Source of the DNA: Owenia fusiformis
Taxonomy: Eukaryota > Annelida > Polychaeta > Sabellida > Oweniidae
Assembly: GCA_903813345.2 (NCBI GenBank)
Contig: CAIIXF020000010.1
Coordinates: 23,417,740 to 23,481,739, forward strand
DNA: 64,000 nt
Reading direction: 5' to 3'
This document shows positions 1 through 12,189 of the stretch, in pieces. The position numbers and the translations under genes are program-made. How positions within the stretch are numbered: the stretch's first letter is position 1; every line of letters starts with the position of its first letter. The notes below the pieces were generated by a model. It worked only from the letters and a program-made list of their open reading frames with translations, was not told the origin of the DNA and searched no databases.

Positions 1-186
1 TAAAGATATATCAAAATATATTACATGCTTTGTGTCCAAATCTTTAGAGTTGATAGAAAATTGAATGATGTATCACTGGTGAAAGAATTGAAGAGATTGG
101 TCAATAAAAAGCATCTATGTAAAAAAGCGTCCATTACTTATTGATCACCCCTCGTATATATGATTTTCTAAGAAACAACAGCAGTT

Positions 187-1511
187 GGAGACCCTATCTG
201 TTGCAAGACTTATGCCTGGCACAACCGTCACCATGTTATTAAGTGTTTTTAAGTTCCACAAGGATCCTGCCATGACCGTGGTAGTGTTATCGTGATAGTC
301 TGGTATAACCGTGACAATGCTATATTATATTGCATGGCCTGTCATGACGGTGGTAATGTTAAAGCCTGATATGACCGTGACAATGCTATACTATATTGCA
401 ATGCCTGAAATGACCGTGGTAATGTTAAAGCCTGATATGACCTTGACAATGGTTGCAAGGCCTGTCATGAATGTGGTAATGTTAAAGCAGATATGAAATG
501 GTATTTTTAACCTAAAGGAATCAATATAATTTTTTGATAGATGTATTTGGACATGTTTTCTAATCAGTAGTGTGAAAACGTTTTCACTCTAACGATCGTT
601 ATAGCTGCTTAATAAGCAATATTCGAATTGGTTGTGACGTTATTGGCCCCCACGTGATCTCTCACTGGCCCCTACGTGGCCCGTTTTGGTCCATTAGATC
701 ATGACGTCATAATGCCAAAATGTTTTGTTATTTGTTTACACAACAATCCTATGGTTGCCGTGACGTTGTGATTACTATGGAACCAATAAACCAAAGCTAT
801 AATTTGTATGTGACGTTACTAATCACGTGGGGGCCAATTTGATTTATCAGTTAGTTTTATTTCGTTATCTATGACCGTTAGCAGTTATCTAATATTTATT
901 TTATAATGGCTATCGCAAGATCTCTACGGTGGGCTTACAATAGAGAAAACCGCATTTTTGTAGCTGCAAGTTGAGAAAAGCTATTTCAGTTGTCCTTTAA
1001 AGCCTGATATGACTGTGATCATGGTTTCAAGGCCTGTCATGAATGTGGTAATGTTAAAGCACAATATGATTGTGACAATGGTTATATAGTAGCATGAGAA
1101 TACTGTAATGAAAAATTTCATCGTTTATCTAATTCTAGACTACTACTACATGTACATGTACTACTACTTAACTCATAATTCATTTCCACAAACTACAATT
1201 CTAATCTCATTCAAGAACGTGAACATTGTCACAGTCATATCAGGCTTTAACGGTCATGATAGGCCTTACAACCATCGCCACAGTCATACATGTATAAGGC
1301 TTTAACACTACCACGGTTATGACAGGCGTAGTATAGCATCGTCATGGTCATATCAGGCTTTAACATTACCATATAATATAGCATTGCCACGGTTATACCA
1401 GGCCTTCACAATAACACTACCACGGTCATGGCAGGATCCTTGCGCAACTTAAAAACACTTACATGGTGACGTTTGTGCCAGGCATAAAGTCTTGCAACAG
1501 ATAGGGTCTCC
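187..1511. mobile_element. Foldback element with ~300-bp inverted arms made of internal repeats
   Basis: The first ~300 bases (from ggagaccctatctgttgcaa) reappear inverted at the right end (ending ttgcaacagatagggtctcc). Each arm is built from degenerate units of about 60 bp with the motifs 'cctgatatgaccgtgacaatg' shortened and diverged, and 'accgtggtaatgttaaag'; further + oriented units lie at 995-1095. The centre (about 640-840) has a second, inner inverted repeat containing two CACGTG and one TGACGTCA. No transposase reading frame is visible, so this is a non-autonomous foldback/MITE-type element. I could not find a clear target-site duplication. The short + frame at 311-496 is only the tandem repeat read through and is not called as a gene. 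Confidence 0.8.
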
Positions 1512-1531
1512 ACTCCATGAGCATCATAGAC

Positions 1532-1619
1532 TCATCATAGGCCAAGGGAAAAGTAATAGTTAGCTGTATATAGAAGAGTATTTACAGCTTACTATTACTT
1601 TTCCCTTGGCCTATGATGA
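1532..1619. repeat. 88-base near-perfect hairpin
   Basis: The left arm 1532-1568 and right arm 1583-1619 are reverse complements over 37 bases with one mismatch. They are separated by a 14-base loop (1569-1582). It lies about 20 bases outside the foldback element at 187-1511 and shares no sequence with it. The size and shape resemble a microRNA precursor, but the stem is more perfect than most conserved precursors, and a small MITE explains it equally well. Confidence 0.8.
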
Positions 1620-4600
1620 GCATGAACATGATTACTGAAGCATGAACATGGATGACTGAACTTTTTGTCAATAAATTGAAATTTTTTGATATATGCCTCA
1701 AAATAACTTATATTTTACGGATTTATTTGTGACAATAATTTACACTTCTGTTGAATAACTCACCAAAAGCAAAATTTATTGCCTCTGAAATATGTAAACA
1801 GATAAAATAACACTGATCATGCTGTGATTACATACGTCTTCAAGACATTGTTTATATTGGTAATGGTGTTACAAAATAATAAAATTATTATTTGAAGTCC
1901 TGGTCAGAATCTTCTCCGAATTGATTAGACAATGGACGTATAGCGTTCAATTCAAATACGATATCTATTTGCCATTATCATATGCAAAATATGATATGTA
2001 AGGAATGTATGTTATGGTTTATAGCTTATTTTGTACCTAAAAAAAGAACGGAAGAAGAAGCTTACCTAGAATAATTGTGAGACACCAAGTCTAAGGGAAG
2101 AAAACCAGAAGAAAGCTATATTTTCAATTTTGCTTTCTGGATTTTTAGTTACTCAACTACACGATGCTTTTAATTTCAGAAAACTATGGTAAGTTGAACT
2201 TAATATCTATATTTTTATCTTGAAATGAGAAAACCTTATCGTAGAATCTAGATCTATGGGTTATTTTTGATCACGGCTTAGATCCCACAGTAACCAAACC
2301 TCAGTTATCTACTCCTGACGTCCTAGATCTGGGCCAGACTAGCTCCAATGCAAAAAAAGGGGTATTTACTCCGGAAAAAACATGTCGCTGAATCTTACTT
2401 CCTGCGAAAGCTATTTGGATTTTGATATAATAGCTTTCCCACGGAGCATTTGGACAGCTCAATGATCGTGACCTTTGAAATCGAATTAAGTCGATCCGCG
2501 GCTTACTTTTGGTCTCTAACTGTGTCTTACATCAGTATCATCAATCCGTGTAAGTGTAACGACCCTCACTCTGCGTGCTAAGCGCAAAAGGTAGTGGTAG
2601 CGTTAAAGGGTTGATGAGTGAGTGGAAGAATCGTCACATTATTACCGGGTCCGTGTTGTGATTGTATATGCTCTCAAGGGTTTTACAGACATGACTGGTT
2701 GAATGGCAAAATGGCTGAATATGTCGCACTGTGACATAAAACATACACCTAACTGACAAAACAGATGATTTAGTTTAAATATAAATGAAAACATGATTAT
2801 GGGTTTATTTACAATGTGATTACAAAGTGAGTATAGTAATTTTGACAATTACACACATAGTGTGGAAATATATATATATAAATAAAAGTTCTGATATTGT
2901 GATACCTGAATGATATATGGTGCAGCGTTACTCAATGGCAACGGGTACCCATATTCAAGGATTACGCACAAAGGTGGATCGTTATGCAACTAAGATCCCT
3001 GAAATGTGGTTACGATAATATACATAGTATTTCCTATCAAGTACAATACATACTTAAGTAAGATTACATAATTACCAAGAAGCTGATACTGCAATTACAC
3101 ATTATTGAGCTCATATTCATAAATCCTACATTAACTACACATATAACATATAATACTTTCATCTGGGAGAGTGTGTGACACAACTGGTGACCAAATAAAC
3201 ATACATAGCAATATGTATTACCATGACTTTGCAACAACCTATGACAATGAGAACAACAACAACTGGCACCTTGGAGTGTACGACATGACGCAAAGAACCT
3301 AATTACAACCACTGACAAAATGTAAGACCGACTAGAAATATCAACGTAACATTACGTATTCACAAGCTTGGGTGAAACATACCAAATAATGACTATAACA
3401 ATAACTTGTACAACATTTGATTCAACATACCAATTAGTGATAACAATGTATACATGACTGCTCATTATGTAACATGCTAGGAAAATTAATGTCATATAAC
3501 ATGTGGGTGCAATCACATGACATGGATATACATGTCACGCAACAAGTGGGCGCCTGCTATGAAACATGCCGACGCGTGGTACATGACATATGGGTGCGAT
3601 TACACATCATGTGGGTACATGCTATGTAACAAGTGGGTGCATGTTATGTAGTAAGTGATCAATCATGAACATAAGTGAACCTGTAGACCCAAGTTGGTAG
3701 TAGTACATCACCAACTTATAATATTCCATGACACAACATAAGGGTGGGTGCAACAACTTGTATTCCCTTTGGTAATATTGGGTGGAACAAAGTGTATCTC
3801 CCTAGGGTGGCTTTGGGGAAAGCCATACATGCATACAGTATATAAATTATAGTACAACCTTAATGCAACGATACAATAAAACCGACACTCCAACCATCGA
3901 TAAACAATAGAACAGTTCAAGTTCAAAACTAGTATCAGGCTAGATCATAAACCAGGGTTCCATCAGGGTTTAACTCAACACCATCATCTATCTGACACTA
4001 ACTGTTGCCCAACAGTAAGACTTGAACTCCATAAGCCGACTACATACAAGCGAGACATTACGTAACATACAACTGCACAGGGTAGTTTGCAGTTTACCAA
4101 AACATGATCAATTTGGGTATTGATCATCAACAATGAGATAAACTGACATGATCAAACTGGGTATTGATCATCAACCATGTAAACCAAATATGGGTCAAAT
4201 AATTCCAATGTGCTTTTGCATTAACAAGTCAAATCCAAAATCCAAATGTAATACTTGCCAATTTGTTACACTCGATACACAGAGTGCTTACAGCTTGAAA
4301 TGAGGTGTAGGGTGTCCATCCACATGAGGTATTTGCATCAGCATATGAGTGGTTGGTTGTTGGTGGTATGTAGTTCGCCATTTGACAGACGTGCTGACAA
4401 TTGCAAGTCATGCGGGAGGGGTGAACCTCAAACTTCAAGCCTGATTTGGGGGTCAGACTTCGTGCAAATCCTGTTGTAATCACCTCATGTGGACGGACGA
4501 CTTACTGGTGTAAATCGTGAGACAGTTTAGACACCTCGACGGTCAACAATAGCGACATTTTGAGTGAAGATAGCGGAGCAAATCACGAATGATTTACTCG

Positions 4601-5145
4601 AAAAACATAAGATGGCTACCTGCCTTCTGCGCACGCGCAGCGCCCTACATAAATTACGAACTTATGTAAATCCACAAAAACGGCCATAACTTCGCCAATA
4701 CGGGACCGATTGCAAAGTTTAAACTACCTATAGAGAGCTTAATTTACGTATTAAGTGCATATCCTACTAGATTAACGATAAAACATAGTAAACAGGGTGA
4801 AATTTAGACCAGAAAACTACGACAGTAACCTTGACCTTTTTACGTCAAAAGTACGAACGGAACTAAGAATAGTTCGAGAATTACGCCAAAAGTACGAACG
4901 GGAGCAACAATATCCACAAATTACTAGAATAGGACACTTTAGTGGATAATAACGATCTAAACATGTATGTGAATATATAAACAACATTAAGTGAAACCCA
5001 ACAGTGGTGAGACATCGAACTGACATTACTGAATAGCGGCAAACAAGAAAGTAAATCTGTTGGGTTATCACATAAGTATTGGAGCGCTGGAGTACTTCTT
5101 TTTCGATCAAGACTTGTAATTGTTAGTCGAGTGAATCGTTTTACT
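1620..5145. other. Intergenic, no gene recognised
   Basis: Short open frames on both strands look random in composition and show no recognisable domain. Visible structure is limited to degenerate ~40-bp units with 'aacaagtgggtgcat'-like motifs at about 3480-3660, and a ~45-bp direct duplication around 'tgggtattgatcatcaac' (about 4103-4132 and 4147-4175). Confidence 0.5.
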
Positions 5146-5280
5146 GCCAAATTCCAATATGGCGGTTTCTGCTCGGACATTTTCGTAAATCTCCGGAGGT
5201 TGTCCGAACCTAACTAATTCTCAAAATTCATTTCGTTCGTTGCGTATCTCGCACCTAGCAAACCGCCATATTGGAAATAG
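5146..5280. repeat. Inverted repeat around ccaatatggcggttt
   Basis: The motif ccaatatggcggttt near 5154-5168 returns inverted as aaaccgccatattgg near 5259-5273, which can fold into a stem with a ~90-base loop. Open frames in the area overlap one another on the - strand and are not convincing genes. Confidence 0.5.
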
Positions 5281-5350
5281 GTCTAAAAAACTTTCACTCG
5301 ATGAACATTTAAACTTTTTGAAAAATTTTAAACTTCTGAAATTTAAATTT

Positions 5351-5508
5351 TTAAACTTTTGAAAAAATTCCCGGGAGCGGGATGGATATCTTATATCTGC
5401 CCGCATTTGGCCTAGAGCGGGACATATACAATATATCCTGCCCGCTCCTCAGATATGACATATATTCCCGGGTGATATCTACCCCAAACCCACTCAAGTA
5501 TGAAATAC
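5351..5508. repeat. Dispersed repeat, copy 1 (pair of 26134-26290)
   Basis: About 158 bases, from ttaaacttttgaaaaa through cccgggagcgggatggata to ccccaaacccactcaag, are nearly identical to 26134-26290 in the same orientation. Preceding A/T-rich 'ttaaactttt' runs are also shared in style. No coding potential is evident. Confidence 0.85.
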
Positions 5509-5734
5509 ATATATATAGTTGAGCATATTATGTACCTCTTTCTGGAACTGGAATACCATTCTAATACTGGCAACACACACATATTCCCGGGGAAACATAA
5601 ATCTTTCATGTAGAGTGAATATTTTTCTTTTCATTCCTCTAAAATCAGATTCTTCTCCTAAAAGTAATAGAAAGTTGTCATCCTCCTAAGCAGGTGTCCA
5701 GGATCCGTACCTCCTTCCCCCTGCTATAACCAAT

Positions 5735-6235
5735 TTGGAAGCACCCGATCAAACTGAATCACGTGATCTAATTATGCATACTGACTTATTCATGATTTTT
5801 GTCGCAGTGTTGCGACAGCCAATCAGATTGCAAGTTCTTAATCGGGGAAATGCTAACTGCTTATCGCAAAAAAATGTGCGGAAATTTTTAGGCCCATTTT
5901 CTTCAAAATTTGGCCTGAAATTAAAAAATGAGGCCTTAAAAGGCCCAGTAATGACCAAAAAGGCCAACTTTTTGGGGCCTGAAGGCCTTTTTTGGCCCAA
6001 TTTTTTTTTTCTGGGCCCACCCAAGGGGGGGCCCGGCCCCCAGGCCCCCCTCCCTAATCCGCCAGTGGAGTCACATGTTATTTTTCAAACAAGAATCACT
6101 CCTTCCCCACATTGTCTCCCGGGGGGTTCACTGTATATAAAACTCGACGGGGGTCCTAGGCTGAAGCCTCAAATATCAATACGTTCCCATACCAATCTGT
6201 CAAATTTCAATATGTTCCCATACCAACCAAAATAA
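5735..6235. other. Low-complexity C/G and T runs, no gene called
   Basis: A 166-codon + frame spans this stretch, but it runs through a poly-T tract and ggggggcccggcccccaggc-type runs (about 6001-6060) and then into the tandem repeat. Its composition changes abruptly along its length. I see no domain and do not call a gene. Confidence 0.5.
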
Positions 6236-6500
6236 CGCCCAAAGGCCATACCAAATGTCCAAATATAGGACCAATGCCATACCAAATGTCCAAACATAGG
6301 ACCAATGCCATACCAAATGTCCAATTATGGGACCAATGCCATACCAAATGTCAAAATGTAGGACCAATGCCATACCAAATGTCCAAATATGGGACCAATG
6401 CCATACCTTAATTCAAAGTAAATGAAATATAGGATCAATGTCATACAAATGTGCATATTACAGGACCAATCGCCATACCTCAAATCAAGGACAAATGCCA
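6236..6500. repeat. 31-bp tandem repeat, ~6-8 copies
   Basis: The unit reads roughly accaatgccataccaaatg followed by tccaaatatagg. Clean units occupy about 6240-6410; degenerate ones reach about 6500. Confidence 0.8.
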
Positions 6501-6519
6501 TACTGTAGTTGGGGTCATA

Positions 6520-7740
6520 AATGACCAAAATGTTGAAAATGTTGATTTTTAATATTATAAAAAAAATTTCTAAGAAAAATCAACAAACCCGTTGAGAAAA
6601 TCAGGGATAACGGAAAATAATCGAGGTCTACCGCCTTCAAAACTGTATATTGGAATCACAGTATATCAGTCGATATAATGAACCATCACTAACCTTTAAA
6701 TATCGCTACCATAAGCTTCAAATCGTTGGAAATCAATCACTTTTCGAATCGAGCGTCCATTTTTCTAACTTCAAATTTGAAATTAGAAAAGACTTGTGAG
6801 AAGAATGTTTTGATAAAGTGTATAAAAAACAAGAAAATTCAGTGAAAAAAAATCAGTAAATTTTCAGAATTTTTTTTCGCTGAATTTTCTCATTTTTTAT
6901 ACATTTTACAAAACAAACCTTCTCACAAGGCTCTTCTAGGCACATAAGTGCACTCTTTGTGCAAACTTGGAAGATGTAGACAATGTGAAAAATAACATGT
7001 GACTCAATTGAGGAATGCAGAAAATTTCCCAACATGCACCCTGTCCTTAAGAAGATGCATTGAGCGTTGTATATGTGGCTAGGTATTTTAAATCATAAAA
7101 TGTACGTAATGTTGTAAGTTCATGAAAATATTTCACAAAAAAATCTATTACACAATGCGTTACATTTAATTTCGATTCAATTTACTGTATTTTCTTTTTA
7201 CATTTTTATCCCGTTTTTCTGCCCTCGAGAAGGGATTCTTGAATTAACGTTTTTTTAATTGGCTTCCATTTTTGATTGTTCTAAATCAGACGTCATATGG
7301 CTATAAGCGTATTCCTAAACTATATTGAGTTGTTTCCGAAATAAATAGACGAACAGACAAACGAATGGGCGACTTTTCTATCTCTGATGACAGGTTTGTT
7401 CTTGTCTCAAAATAGATGTTCTCTCGTTTGTATGGAAACCAAAACGCCCCGCAAAACCGTTAATTTGAATTTTAAACCTACCCTTTCTTTGGAAAATCAA
7501 TGATTGTGAGTCTCGCAGTACACCGTTTTTCTTCAAACTTGTTCCATGAAAATCTTCACAGAAATACCTTTCACTCGAGACATTGCTTTTGTGTACAGAG
7601 TTGCTCGTTTTAAGGGCGTTTTGGTCCCCAGATGTGAGAAGATGCAACAGGGCATTTTGGTTAATTTCGAACAGTTGCGTAGGACTTTTCAGAATTGCTG
7701 CGTTTCATGTAATAAATATGTTGATACAGTGATGGAGGGT
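6520..7740. other. AT-rich intergenic, nothing recognised
   Basis: A partial inverted repeat is visible around 6785-6940: 'cttgtgagaagaatgttttg' and its relative 'caaaacaaaccttctcacaag', with 'tgaatttt' runs between. No gene is supported. Confidence 0.45.
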
Positions 7741-7746
7741 TGTAAT

Positions 7747-7843
7747 GGCAATCGCGTGCAAAGACCGAACGGAATGCGTTCGCTTTTTTTCACCGTTCGG
7801 TATTTTACCGTGTCGGCATTTCACAAAAAACGATTTTTAAAAC
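7747..7843. repeat. ~95-bp direct repeat, copy 1 (pair of 8355-8444)
   Basis: The sequence from ggcaatcgcgtgcaaagacc to caaaaaacgatttttaaaa recurs at 8355-8444 almost base for base; the second copy lacks about five bases near the 'taccgtgtcggc' point. Inside is a short stem, accgaacgg with ccgttcggt. Confidence 0.9.
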
Positions 7844-7856
7844 TTTACAATGTGTG

Positions 7857-7960
7857 TCGGTATTATGGTATTCGGTATAACGCCTTTCGGTACAACGCGC
7901 ATCGGTATAATGGGTGTCGGTGTAATGGGTTTCGGTATAATGTGCGGACCCCGAAAGCGT
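7857..7960. repeat. Short tandem repeat 'ttcggtataatgcg'
   Basis: About six degenerate units of 14-16 bases of the type tcggtataatgggtg. The open + frame here (7546-7962) and the one on the - strand read through these units and are rejected as genes. Confidence 0.8.
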
Positions 7961-8354
7961 AATGCTTTATGTATCCGTGCAACAAATACTCCAATGGCCT
8001 AATCTCAATTTGCCTGCATACGAATATAACATTAAAATGATGGTCATCTGTGTAATAAATTCTGGAACACACGTGTACCTCCGAAACAATTCAATAATGT
8101 ATTTCAGGATCGCTATAATCGCTACATGCCAGTGACAGGGCTGTCAACTTGGGACCATCATGAGTGACTTCCAAATGTTGAACACCTTCCTTCAAACTTT
8201 GGACAGCTTCAGCTGGCAGATTTTGGACACCTAAAATTTTCCCCGCTCGCTGTTCAAATCCGTCAACGGGGGGGGGGGGGGGGGTAGGTGTGAATATTTT
8301 CGAAACATATGTGTGATATATACAAATATTTTGTACCAAATGCATGACATAAAC

Positions 8355-8444
8355 GGCAATCGCGTGCAAAGACCGAACGGAATGCGTTCGCTTTTTTTCA
8401 CCGTTCGGTATTTTACCGGCATTTCACAAAAAACGATTTTTAAA
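8355..8444. repeat. ~95-bp direct repeat, copy 2 (pair of 7747-7843)
   Basis: Near-identical to 7747-7843. Between the copies lies a run of about 14 G (8269-8284), a likely unstable site. The low divergence indicates a recent duplication or a young repeat family. Confidence 0.9.
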
Positions 8445-8459
8445 AATTTCAACAAAATG

Positions 8460-10100
8460 CTTGATTTGCGTGATATTTGATCATACACGCTAAATTGATG
8501 CGTGATTTCTATTTTTCCAGCAAATGCGTGACAATCACGCCTAATGCGTGAGGGTTGACAGGGCAGCAGTGAATATAGACTGTAAATATCATTGAGTTCA
8601 GATTTTTATCCAAATAAGAGGAAATTTCCACTTTTACAGACTGCACAGGGTTTGAAGAAATAATGTCTTACAGGGTTACAATTAATTCAGAGACAATTAA
8701 TTTATTTATTCATTAATTTTGATAATAAGCTTCACATTTCTTTGTCTGGTAGCAGACTAGCAGTTCATAATTTTAAAGAATGTCTTATTTGAATTGCATT
8801 TTGACCTTTGATTTTAGTTGGCAAATAGTTAACCGCTAAACCTCATAATTTTTTACTTTGATCACATTCCTTCCTTGTAACCCTGCACTGAATGTACAAG
8901 TGCACTCAGTGAAAAATATCACCCTCTCTGATGGGTTACATTTTTCTTGTTTAGATGTAATAATAGTTTATTTACATTTGACACAATGGAGGATATTATA
9001 TAGAATGTGTTTACTCTACACTAATTATTATCAATCCAATGAACTATGAATGAATAAAGTATATTTGTTCAGAAAATGATTATTGATTTTGTGTTATTAA
9101 CCCTCTGTGGAGATTCAATCAGTCATATTAACCATGTATGAGTTCTAGGGAGCAGCTCAAGATTTTCATTTCCACCATTCTATACAGGGTTAGAATTTTA
9201 TGATGACAGAAAAACAGAGAATTTGGCAAACTTATGAGTATTTTACAGACAAACTATATATAATAGGAGCCTGGTGATTTGTAAATTCTAATTTGATTTG
9301 TTTTATGTATAATTAATATATTGCAGGGAATGATCTTTTCTCAATTTACTCTATAATACTTATACCATGGGCTCTTATACAAACCCCTAATTTTATGGTT
9401 TGCTCTTCAGCTATTTTTGGAATATATTTAATGATTCAAGCGTTGGCTATTATACATTGCAGATATTCAGTAAATGTAGGGACAATTCACTTTTTTGTCT
9501 ATTATTCACAATGTCAAAAAATTAATTTCAATATTGACAACAGCTCACAGTTGTGAAAATAAATAGGATTCTTTTTTATTAACCCTTTGTTTAGATTTAA
9601 TCTTGTAAAGCTAATTAGTGCATTCAAGCTTATATAATAACTGTCATGTCAGGGAAATACAGTGGTATAGAATTGTTCACTAAGCATACTAATTGCTAAT
9701 TATTCCACTTTGTATGTTTCAGCTTTCTACTTGGTTGACTATCAACAACAAGCTGTAACAGTGTGATTGGCAGTGTGATGTTACTGCTAACAATTGAACA
9801 TATTTAATGTACAGGACCGCTCATGTGCTACAGCTTGGTAAGGATTCTATCATTATTATTCAAATAGTGGCTACCATTGAGGGAAATAGTGCAAAATATT
9901 TTTCCTTAGGGAATATCATGCTGCATATCAGGCTGCAGGCCGAGGGAACATGTCACAACAGGATATTCACGAAGGGAAAATTTTTACACTATTTCCCGAA
10001 AATGTTGCAATCACTATTTGTTTTATTAAATAGCCCATAAGTATTCTGTAAACAAAAATAAAACAAGAAGTCTTTTCATTTCAACATTTGATAGTTTCAG
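8460..10100. other. AT-rich intergenic, nothing recognised
   Basis: I find no domain, splice-supported exon or strong repeat. The phrase 'ttattaaccctNtgt..agatt' occurs near 9095 and again near 9578, hinting at an old duplication. Confidence 0.45.
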
Positions 10101-10104
10101 GTTC

Positions 10105-10920
10105 TTATTATCCCATCGAACGAAGTTCGGAGGGATATAGGGAACGCGTCCGTCTGTCCATCCGGGCAATAACACAAATACTGTTGGCCCGATTTTGTTC
10201 ATATTTTGTAAACATATACCCCATGGGGCTAGAAGTTCTGCTCGAAAGCTAATTTCCAAAATGGCCGCTCATTCAAAAATGGAGCCCATTTTAGTGATAT
10301 AATACTATAATTATTCAGATTAGCAAAATAGCATTTTAGTGCCGATTTTAAAGTTATTTAGGTACAATATGTAAAACTGTAATAGCAATTAATGTTTTAA
10401 ATGTAAATAAATTATAAAGGACATTAATAAAGCTAGAAGTTTAGATCTTAAAGAAGCCAATGGCAGCCATCTTGAAAAATGGCGGCCTTTACTCACTCTT
10501 TTACGATTTTTGCTGTTACTCGAAAAGTAGTGGAGCCATTTTGTTTATGTTTTGTATGTGAATACTATAAGCATGGCACACTGTCTAGTGACACTTTTGG
10601 TAGAAGATTTTAATGTATTTTAAAGTATTTTACTATAACTCGAAAAGTAGCAGAGCGATTTTGTTCATATTTGGCATGTGAATACTATAAGCATAGCACA
10701 CTGTCTTATGACACTTTTGGTAGAAGGTGGCCATTTTTCAAAATGGCCACCATTTTATCCTACTTTACTATAACTTGAAAAATAGTGGAGCTATTCTGTT
10801 TATATTTGGTACGTGGTACAAGGTGGTCATTTTGAAAAATGGCTGCCATTTTTGCTATATACTTTGTTTGTAAAAATGCCAGCCATGGCTGTATGATGGG
10901 ATTTACTACGCTTTGGCGTT
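10105..10920. repeat. Dispersed repeat array, 'aaaatggccgccatt' type, block 1
   Basis: Degenerate units of about 120 bases carry the phrases 'ttgttcatatttggcatgtg', 'gcacactgtctta' and 'aaaatggccNccattt'. The same phrases occur at 15990-16620. The left edge 'cgaacgaagttcggagggat' contains a small palindrome. The frame at 10026-10259 (-) falls in this repeat. Confidence 0.7.
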
Positions 10921-10981
10921 GCTGTTGTCTAGTTGGCACTGAAAAGCATTTTGTCTCTCAACTCCCATAGTTGCTAGTACG

Positions 10982-11690
10982 ACTGGTGATCTACTCGATT
11001 AGTCTGGTTACTGAAACAGTTCGTTTCTGTAAAAGAATGTCGGAACATTGTAGGTACGATTTTTCTTTTTTCCTTATTTCATGAGTTGTAGGCAGAATTC
11101 CCACAAAAGTTTTCTCACAAATGTGTATTAGCTTGCCTGTAGGCAGCTTTTTCCAGGGGGGAGCTTTTTCACAATTTTGGCTAAAAATCTTGCGAAAAAT
11201 TCTCAGAATGGTGACAAACTGCATGATTTGGAAAGAATTTCTGGCCAGGGGGGAGGTTCCGCTCCCCTAGCTCCCCCTCTGGCTACGGGCCTGATTTGTA
11301 TCATATGCTTAAGAAAATGTACATGTTTGCAAACACATAGTTCAGAAGACAACATAATCATTGTTTTAATTCCTAACTTTAGTTACATAAAAGGAATTTC
11401 AAAAAACAGTTAAGATATCTGCACTTTTAACCCATACCATTTATGTAACTTAAGTGAGGTATTAAATCAACGATTCTGTTGTCTTCTGACAGCTATTTTA
11501 TCGCAAACATGTACATTTTCTAAAACATATGATACTGATACACGTTTGATAGAAAATGTTGTGGGGATTCTGCCTACAAGGCATGAAATAAGGAAAAGAG
11601 AAAAATCATACCTTCGACATTCCGACATTTTGTTCTGACATTTTGAAACAATTCATTTCGATAACCAGCGTAATCAAGCGGATCACCAGT
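10982..11690. mobile_element. Inverted-repeat element (actggtgatc ends)
   Basis: The left end, actggtgatctactcgatta, matches the reverse complement of the right end (...taatcaagcggatcaccagt). Similarity continues through 'ggcagaattcccacaaaag' versus 'tgtggggattctgcctac', and again at 11297-11345 versus about 11470-11540. The segment about 11112-11290 in the left arm (with 'ccgctcccctagctccccct') interrupts the match and looks inserted. A related partial copy lies at 18935-19217. No transposase is visible. Confidence 0.8.
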
Positions 11691-12189
11691 GTGGTAGAGA
11701 AAATAAAAAGTACTAATGACTGGTTTAGCAAGGATTTTTAACTTTCTAGGGAATAAGCTCATCTATTTCATATTATGTGACCATGAATAAGATCTAGAAT
11801 ACATATGGGGTATGTAATTTAAGAATCATGTCACTCTAAATTTTAGTTTTAAAAAATCAGCAAAAGTTTGCATCCGCTTTTTTATTGTCCACAACATGGT
11901 ATTGGAGGCCATTTGTTGATTTTCGATCCTAAAATCTTGTCTCTAAAGTCTTTTCTACAGGTTTCAAGCCAAACCATTTGATGGATTGATCTGAAAGGAC
12001 CATGTGAATTATTGCAAGTGATTTAGACAGTCATATCTTTCCCTATGAGTACTGTCTGGCTATAAATACAGTGGTTTTTATCTTAAACAATATGTTTTCT
12101 TTCAAGTGAAGTCCCATGATAGTAAAATATCAGTTCAATTCTCTGAAAAATTATGGATTAGGACCCCACCTTGGCACTTTTTGCCTAAC

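Noticed and set aside
4817-5180. Two overlapping - frames of 97 and 99 codons
   Set aside because: They overlap in different frames, neither has recognisable composition or domains, and they touch a hairpin.
5735-6235. A 166-codon + frame
   Set aside because: It crosses a poly-T tract, C/G runs and a tandem repeat; no domain and no splice or signal support.
7546-7962. A 138-codon + frame
   Set aside because: Half of it is the 95-bp repeat plus the tcggtataatg tandem repeat.
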